64,000 nucleotides of DNA from Glandiceps talaboti (Eukaryota; Hemichordata; Enteropneusta; Spengelidae): positions 9,738,075-9,802,074 of the forward strand of contig NC_135563.1 in assembly GCF_964340395.1 (NCBI RefSeq), read 5' to 3'. The translations under genes and the position numbers were made by a program. Below, one piece after another: positions 57,476-64,000 of the stretch. Every line of letters begins with the position of its first letter. The first letter of the stretch is position 1. A model generated the notes under the pieces. That model was not told the origin of the DNA and ran no database searches. It worked only from the letters and a program-made list of their open reading frames with translations.

Positions 57476-60028
57476 GGTTTACTTTTGGGTAGCATACAGA
57501 ACGGTAGTTGTGTGGCATGAAGATACATGCTAATAACGACATTACCATGTACATGCAGAAGTGCATACACACCATACAAATACACATCACATGCTTAGAA
57601 CAAAGACAATATGCGTGGTCAACCTTAACAACAAGAAAAGTTGCATCCACTATCAAATAAAAACAAAAAAAAATGATTAAGTACAACTACAGGATCGTTA
57701 AAATTGCACATAGTTATGTTTTTTCTGTGAAGTGTACAAAAGTCAAGTCAGATGTATATATATTTTTTTTTTTGCTTTGTTCTGAATGAATGATTGACAT
57801 GGTAAGTCAGAGGTCAGAGTTCAAAGTTCAAAGTACCTGCATTTCTGTCATCCCTTCATTACCTAGAAGAGAAAAAACATCAATCAGGTCTTTAGTGATG
57901 ACAAAATCACCCTATCCGTCTGGACGTCCCTATATTTTGGGTTCTGTTCTTTTGTTCTGGGTGACACCGTAAAAGACATTACAACTACAGAACGTGACAA
58001 TACAAAGTACAAGGGTTCTTGGTCGATGAATGAAATACATGCTGTAACTTAATAATGTGTATTTGAAATATCTCAAGGAAGTCTACTATGTATGAGATGG
58101 TTTTTTTTTTTCATTTGCATGTCATACTCCGTTAGTTTTAAATTGCGGAAACAAACAGAAATGCCACGTAAGATCCGTGACGTGTCATGTCTTCTGGAAA
58201 TCGAACAGAAAAGGCAAGATCTTTTTTTATCATAAAATAAAAATATTAATTTGAACTGTTTCTATGTTACACAAAACAATATAATTTACTTCCTTACTTC
58301 CTTCCTTCCTTCCTACATGACCACAATGAAAATTATTCAAATTAATTTCCTAACGATTCCTACGGATAACTGCATAAATCTATGTATTCCTTGAAAAGAA
58401 AATTGTATTTACAGATAAAAGATTTAAGTCGTAATCACATGCAATTCAAGTTTTTGAGATGTAACTATCAAATATATTCTCTAATTTGGGTTTTACACCA
58501 AGCAAACTTTCCACCTTAACTTCCACTGTTTGAATCCCATGGTCTTAGAGATTATTATCATCTTATCAGTGGCTATGAGGATTAAGAGGGATCATTCTTT
58601 TGTTTGGAGCTGGATTTTTTAAATAATCGCTCTATCAGAAAACTGTTCCTCACACCAAAAACTCCTAATCAGACACAGGCCTTGAACATATATACAGATT
58701 TCAGAAAAGTGCTCCCATTGGTGGTATTGAGAAAGTATTTGGTTGTTTTTTCTACATAGCAGACATCCTTCAGTACAATGTATACATAATATCGGACTGA
58801 CTTGTTAGTTTTCAGTTTCAAGATCAGAAGTTGTATTTTTGTGTAAAAAATCAATGTTTTCTTTTTAGCTTCGAGAGAACAAGGGACAGATATACAGGTA
58901 CTCCAAAATATATTGAAGGTGATAATTCACATGTAAGGTAACAACAAGGTAAAGATACTTTGTAAAGGAATCTGAACTCTCGTATACCCTTCACATGTAA
59001 GCGTTTTCCCATTCTCAGCCTTATCTGGTATGAAATCCTTCGTACTGCCTTCGTGGAAGGCTACTAATATAAATAGCTTATGAACAGAAATTAAAATTTT
59101 GACATTGAGATGGACTTGACTATCCATATGCCAACCAAGTTGAAATGTGCAATATTTTAATGTTTGAAATTGTAAAGTGTACCCCTCCCCCCTCATAAAA
59201 TGACTCCCCCTCCCCCCCCCCCCCCCCTTCCATCCATCCAAAGAAAAACACTATTCCGTCCATCTTGCCTTGCTCATTAATTCTTGGACTAAAACGTTTG
59301 CTTCCAGAAAATACTACCGGTACTTGGCCGTGAAGAAAGTAGAAAATCGACTCTCCACATCCAACTTATTGAGCGGTAAACGTTTTCACCTTTTTTTTTT
59401 TCTATTTACAGCTGTGTGATGTCATTGGCGAGACATTTTCTCCGGCATAACATCAGAGGAGTTTGAAATAAGCATTAACATAATATCCATTTTATGAAAA
59501 TGAACGAAACAAAAAATTCAAATATAAGAAAGAAAACAAGTATACAATTTACAATTATAGCCAATCAACGACTCCTGGTTTGCGTTTTAATGATCATGAA
59601 CTTTTACTCTGATCATGCATGAATAAATAATTGAAACACGAAATCTATGTGATCTGTACACGGACTGTACTTTCCACTGAGCTATGTCCTAGCCACAGTT
59701 TTAACACGCATACATGTACAATCATCCTGGCACGATTAATCTACCTATGCCCCGAAAGCCACTCATTGTCCTACCACATATTAACTGTCATCTCTAACGA
59801 GCCTTTCTTACTAAGTACCTGATTAGAAAACCTAAGAAAAAAAAAGAAAACAAAAACGGAAGAAGAGAGAAAACATAACATAACATAACATAACATAACA
59901 TAAAATGAATTTCTGGCTCAAAATAGTACAGGCTCATCTTAAAAAAATTCAATACTCGGAAGAATTTTACTTGATCAGTCTTTTGAGTGAAATTTCTTTC
60001 AGTTTGATGGTTACAAAGTTCCCCCACT

Positions 60029-60105
60029 GTGTGGAGCAGTTACTGGTCACGTGGACACATAAGTGTATAGGTGTTGTCGGGAGGTGAACTAGGTTATACC
60101 TCCAT
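60029..60105 (-). pseudogene. Decayed tandem copy of the beta-TrCP terminal coding segment
   Basis: On the minus strand this stretch aligns with 60106-60180, the segment covering the last codons and stop of beta-TrCP: GGAGGTATAACCTAGTTCAC versus GGAGGTACATCTCGTTCAC, then ACTTATGTGTCC versus ACATATGTGTCC and a shared CAGT--TTGCTCCA-like end. It lies directly downstream of the stop codon. No open reading is preserved. Confidence 0.6.
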
Positions 60106-60124
60106 AGATTGGAGCAAGGACTGT

Positions 60125-60286
60125 TCATTTGGACACATATGTGTAAGTGCGTGAGGGTGAACGAGATGTACCTCCTTCAAGTTGAGGTGTATTGAGAAAG
60201 TCCCAGATGAGGATGGTGTCGTCGTGGGAACTGCTGACAATCTGGAACTCATCAAATTGGAGGCGGAATACTCGTCCTGAATGCTC
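60125..60286 (-). CDS. BTRC: Beta-TrCP (FBXW1/FBXW11) last coding exon
   Basis: A single minus-strand exon with acceptor CAG before GAG at 60286 and stop TGA at 60125-60127 encodes 53 residues. They begin [17 protein letters not shown], continue through [10 protein letters not shown] and end [11 protein letters not shown]. This is the seventh WD40 blade and C-terminal tail of beta-TrCP, almost residue for residue like vertebrate BTRC/FBXW11 (human ends SRTYTYISR). Beta-TrCP is the substrate receptor of an SCF ubiquitin ligase that binds DSGxxS phosphodegrons (beta-catenin, IkB). Upstream exons lie right of the window, beyond the LINE in the last intron. Whether this is the single invertebrate orthologue or one of two paralogues cannot be decided here. 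A degenerate second copy of the exon's end lies just downstream of the stop at 60029-60105. Confidence 0.93.
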   Translation of the reverse strand, partial: EHSGRVFRLQFDEFQIVSSSHDDTILIWDFLNTPQLEGGTSRSPSRTYTYVSK

Positions 60287-60676
60287 CTGCAGTAAAGAGG
60301 AAAGAATAAAACCCATGTAAGTATCAACTCAAAGATTCACGTTATGAAAATGACACTATTACTACTACTAATAAAAAGTGTTCGTTTTTGCACAGTTACA
60401 AAGGCTCTGCTCAAAGCACTTTTACATGTTACCCCTGGCACGGGTCTATAGCAGCATAATGGCCATTCATACTTCCTAAACTCCCTGGGAGCATACAATC
60501 TATTGCAGCATCACTAAGCACATAGGATTAAAGCATTCACATTGGAACCTCTATCCTACCAGGATCCCCAATTATACAGCTGGGTTGCTGTCATTGTCGG
60601 AACATTTATATCCACCAAGCTGTCCAAATCCCCGTACCATAAGCCATTCCAACCATCGTTAAATGGACGCGGTAAG
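60287..60676. other. Beta-TrCP last intron, left part
   Basis: Intron sequence containing the inverted SINE family-1 fragment (60400-60600). The frame of the LINE remains open upstream of 60677, so the true LINE 5' end may lie between 60600 and 60676. Confidence 0.6.
60400..60600 (-). mobile_element. SINE family 1, 3' fragment in beta-TrCP last intron
   Basis: The reverse complement carries GGATCCTGGTAGGATAGAGG, GCTTTAATCCTATGTG and ATAGACCCGTGCCAGGGG, collinear with 11923-12228. It lies just left of the LINE. Confidence 0.7.
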
Positions 60677-63600
60677 ATGAAACTTTTAACATTGATATTG
60701 CTACTAAGTGGAGACATTCATTCAAACCCAGGCCCAAGAGGCAAAACTCCTGCTATTTACCCATGTGGTCTATGCGACCGTCCAGTTACCTGGTCCTGCG
60801 AAGGAGCTTGTTGTGACGAATGCAACATATGGCATCATAGATCATGTATAGAACTATGTTCCCATGACTATGAACTTCTACACCGATCGAACGTTCAGTG
60901 GCTATGCTGCAAATGTGACAGTATCAACGTCGATAGTTTCACCTTTCGCAGTTATGAATTAAACACATCAAACATGTATGCTCCCTTGTCACATATTGAC
61001 TCATCTATGGATTCTGTCTTCACACAGTCAGCGTTCAGTCCACTTCATACTAGCAGTCCAACAAACCAGTCATCGAGTAGGCTAAAAACCTCTCCCTTCA
61101 AAGTCAGCACCACTCAAAACAGAAACCCATCCTCTATCAACAGAAGAAACTCTAGTAGTACTTATCTCAAAGACCTGCCGCAGAAAACAAACCTAAGAAT
61201 ATTAACTGTTAATTGCAGAAGTATCCATGATAAAAAAGTCGAATTTACTGCAGCAGTAAATTACATCAAACCCGACATAATATGTGGTACTGAATCATGG
61301 CTAAAGGGTATCAAACCCGGTAAAGAACCCAAAAAGGATACAATAAAGTCAAGTGAGGTCTTCCCAGAAAATTACGTCGCCTTCAGGAATGATAGAGGAA
61401 CCCTAGGTGGTGGTGTATTCATTGCTGTACACCAGGATATTGTACCCATAGAGATGGTAGAATTCATCACGGAATGTGAACTTGAATGGGTGAAAATTAA
61501 GCTAAAATCAATGAAAGACCTCCTTATTGGCTGTTTTTACATGCCTCACAGGAACTTGAGTGACCTAACAAAACTGAACAATTCTCTACAAAAAATCAAT
61601 AACTCAAACAACTCAAAACATGTGATTTTGTCAGGAGATTTCAATTGCCCTGACATAAACTGGGATACTGCTTCAGTAAATGTGAAAGCACCAAACCGAG
61701 ATGTTCATCAAGTTCTAATTGACATTGCTTCAGAACACCACCTGACACAGATTCATGAGTCACCAACCCGGGAGACAAATATGCTCGACCTGGTATTTAC
61801 GAGCAATCCTTCCCTCATCAAATCATCCACTAATGTCCCAGGAATATCTGACCACGACATGGTCATTACAGACACCGACATCAGACCAATGTACAACAAA
61901 CCTAAACCAAGAAAATGTTATCAATATTCCAAAGCAAACTGGGATGCCATCAAAAAGGACATGTCAGATCTCTCACATAAGATATTAAACAAAACATCTG
62001 CCAGTGCCATAAACCAGAACGCAACACCTGTTGTAGTACAGTCATTGTGGGATATATTTAAATCTGGTATTGCAACAGCAGTAGATCAGCATATCCCCTC
62101 AACAATGCGGAAACCAAGATATTCGGTTCCCTGGTTTAACAAGTCACTGAAACGTATGGTAAGGAAAAAGGCCAGGCTTTATAAGCAGGCAAAGACAACA
62201 AACAAGTGGTCAAACTACAAATTTTACCAAAAACAGTGTAAACAAGAATTCAGAAAGGCTGAAAAAGATCATGTAAATAGTATCATAAAACAGGGCTTAG
62301 ACCAAAACAACACCAAACCATTTTGGAAGTACGTTAAATCCAAACGCCAGGATAATATTGGAATAGCACCCCTCAAACAAAAAGGTCAGCTAATAAATGA
62401 TAGCAAAGGAAAGGCAGATATCCTGATTGAACAATTCAAATCTGTGTTTACAAAGTCCTCATCAACAGATGCCATGCCGACAATTAGAAAAGTAAAGAAA
62501 CTAAAACCATTGGAACAGTTAACAATTGATAACAAAGGAGTGGAAAAATTATTAAAAACAATAAATCCATCGAAGGCATCAGGTCCAGATTTAATACCAA
62601 ATCTTGTGTTACGCGACTGCGCTGAACAACTCGCACCAGGACTAACAAAAATATTCCAAATTTCAGTTGACTCAGGATCCCTACCAGACGACTGGCTTAC
62701 AGCAAACATTGCCCCAGTGTTTAAAAAAGGGGATAAACACTTACCAGAAAACTACAGGCCGATTTCATTAACATCCATTACAAGTAAACTCCTTGAACAC
62801 ATAATTTGCCGACATATTCTTCAACACTTGGAAAGAAACCACATACTGTCATCACTAAACCATGGTTTTAGGTCAGGTTTTTCTTGTGAAACCCAATTAG
62901 TTGTAACTCTCCATGATTTCATGAAATCTTTCGATCAGAACATCCAAACAGACATTGCTATATTGGATTTTTCCAAGGCATTCGACACGGTCCCTCACAA
63001 AAAGCTTCTCTATAAGTTAAACAACTATGGCATCCATGGATCTATCCACTCGTGGATTACATCTTTCCTCACAAAACGTTACATGAGAGCAGTAGTGGAA
63101 GGGGAATACTCAGACCTAGTTACCGTTGATTCCGGAGTCCCCCAGGGCACTGTACTTGGGCCGTTACTATTCTTGTGCCACATAAATGACTTACCTGAGT
63201 GTGTCAAATCAAATGTTAGACTCTTTGCTGACGACTGCCTATTGTATAGACAGATCAAGACCTATCAGGATCACTTCACTCTGCAAAGAGACTTAGATCA
63301 ACTGGAAATATGGGCCACCACTTGGGGGATGCGCTTTAATGCCAAAAAGTGCTACATCATGTCTCTTCGAAATAAATCTTCTCATTTCTATACACTGAGT
63401 AACTACATATTGCAGCAGGTCACACAAAATCCTTATCTTGGTCTCACTTTGTCAGAGGACATGAAATGGACTCCACATATTGCAAATATCACAAAGAAAG
63501 CAAACTCTACATTGGGGTTTCTGAGAAGAAACCTTCGTCATTGTACGCAGTCATGTAAGAAAACAGCTTACATCTCACTAGTAAGATCCATGCTAGAATA

Positions 63601-64000
63601 TGGTTCAGTGGTTTGGGACCCTTACTTACATAAAAACATTGACCGACTCGAACAGGTACAGCGCAGAGCAGCACGTTTCATCACAGGGAACTACAGGAGT
63701 AGGGACGAAGGGTGTGTCACCAAAATGGTAAAAAGCCTCGAACTTACATCACTCCAGGATAGACGCACAGCAAACAGGCTAATTTTTCTATACAGGGTGG
63801 TTGAGGGCCTAGTACCAGCAATTCAACCAGCGGACTATCTTAAACCCATAAGACCCAAAAGATCTATAAAAGCTAGGAAATTTGCCGACTGTATCTCAGC
63901 TAACATTGTTGAACAAAGAGTTACTAACAACTCAAAGTGCTTTGAAATTGACAATTGTAAAACTGCTCAATACAAACAGTCATTCTTTGTAAAAACACTA
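60677..64000 (+). mobile_element. CR1/L2-type (Jockey superfamily) non-LTR retrotransposon, long open ORF with 2A-like leader; cut by window edge
   Basis: One frame is open from the ATG at 60677 to the last base of the window (1108 codons) without a stop. In order: a leucine-rich leader ending in the 2A-like motif SGDIHSNPGP (residues 11-20); a PHD-like Cys/His zinc finger (Cys30, Cys33, Cys45/46, Cys49, His53, Cys57 and a later LCCKC); a Ser/Thr-rich linker; and an AP endonuclease from about residue 171 (ILTVNCRSI, GTESWLKG, SGDFNCPD near 320, ISDHDM near 390). The reverse transcriptase follows from about residue 690 (NYRPISLTS, LDFSKAFDTVPHK, GVPQGTVLGPLLF, FADD near 850) and a tail with EQVQRRAARFITG. 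The end, SFFVKTL, is close to the usual C-terminus (SFF-RT---WN-LP), so perhaps 20-40 residues are missing. An unbroken frame suggests a young, possibly active copy. It sits in the last beta-TrCP intron, antisense to the gene. Confidence 0.93.

Larger units (their letters stand above)
50654..60124. other. KIF20B 3' UTR, intergenic spacer and presumed long beta-TrCP 3' UTR
   Basis: No coding gene is supported in this 9.5 kb. It holds the KIF20B polyadenylation signals, a foldback (52481-52945), a (CA)n run (53875-53917), a hairpin MITE (56356-56526), a 60-bp repeat array (57125-57475), C-rich runs (53349-53367, 59194-59228), CTTCC repeats (about 58288-58312), an ACATA run (59873-59902) and the duplicated beta-TrCP tail (60029-60105). 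Scattered short frames lack homology or splice support. Confidence 0.6.

Noticed and set aside
62386-62709. 107-codon minus-strand frame in the LINE
   Set aside because: It is antisense to the uninterrupted reverse transcriptase frame.

Overview
The window is AT-rich animal nuclear DNA. Genes are split into many GT-AG exons, introns are packed with microsatellites, minisatellites and interspersed repeats, and the recognisable proteins are metazoan: KIF20B, RPP30 and beta-TrCP. The LINE with a 2A-like leader, tRNA-derived SINEs and secreted families without obvious vertebrate names suggest a marine invertebrate, perhaps a non-vertebrate deuterostome. The species cannot be fixed from sequence alone.

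Layout, left to right. 336-2872 (-): 5' part of a secreted coiled-coil protein with a beta-sandwich-like module, running off the left edge. 2873-5701: intergenic, with a GATC/GATT foldback element and a decayed L1/Tx1-like LINE. 5702-14318 (+): an 11-exon gene for a secreted endonuclease/exonuclease/phosphatase (EEP) fold protein of 553 aa. 14319-17987: intergenic, with SINEs and a piggyBac-type element. 17988-23399 (-): RPP30, 9 exons including a 38-nt microexon, 298 aa. 23400-24819: short divergent promoter region. 24820-50653 (+): KIF20B, 26 coding exons, 2,423 aa. 50654-60124: convergent 3' regions. 60125-60286 (-): last coding exon of beta-TrCP. 60677-64000 (+): a long open LINE in the last intron of beta-TrCP, antisense to it.

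I rebuilt the RPP30, KIF20B and EEP models exon by exon; each keeps phase from start to stop (897, 7272 and 1662 nt). RPP30 (RNase P/MRP subunit) and KIF20B (mitotic kinesin) are head to head with little more than 200 bp between the RPP30 start and a candidate KIF20B 5' exon. RPP30, KIF20B and BTRC all lie on human 10q23-q24, so the order here probably retains ancestral linkage.

The main unusual theme is small tandem duplication that captures functional sites: a KIF20B splice donor amplified about nine times, an EEP splice acceptor duplicated once, the beta-TrCP C-terminal segment duplicated downstream of its stop, and a SINE B box turned into a minisatellite. A second theme is the variety of foldback/MITE elements. 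Other points of note are a 2A-like peptide at the start of the LINE, a hammerhead-ribozyme-like core in a KIF20B intron, and a piggyBac-type insertion whose empty site survives in a neighbouring repeat copy.
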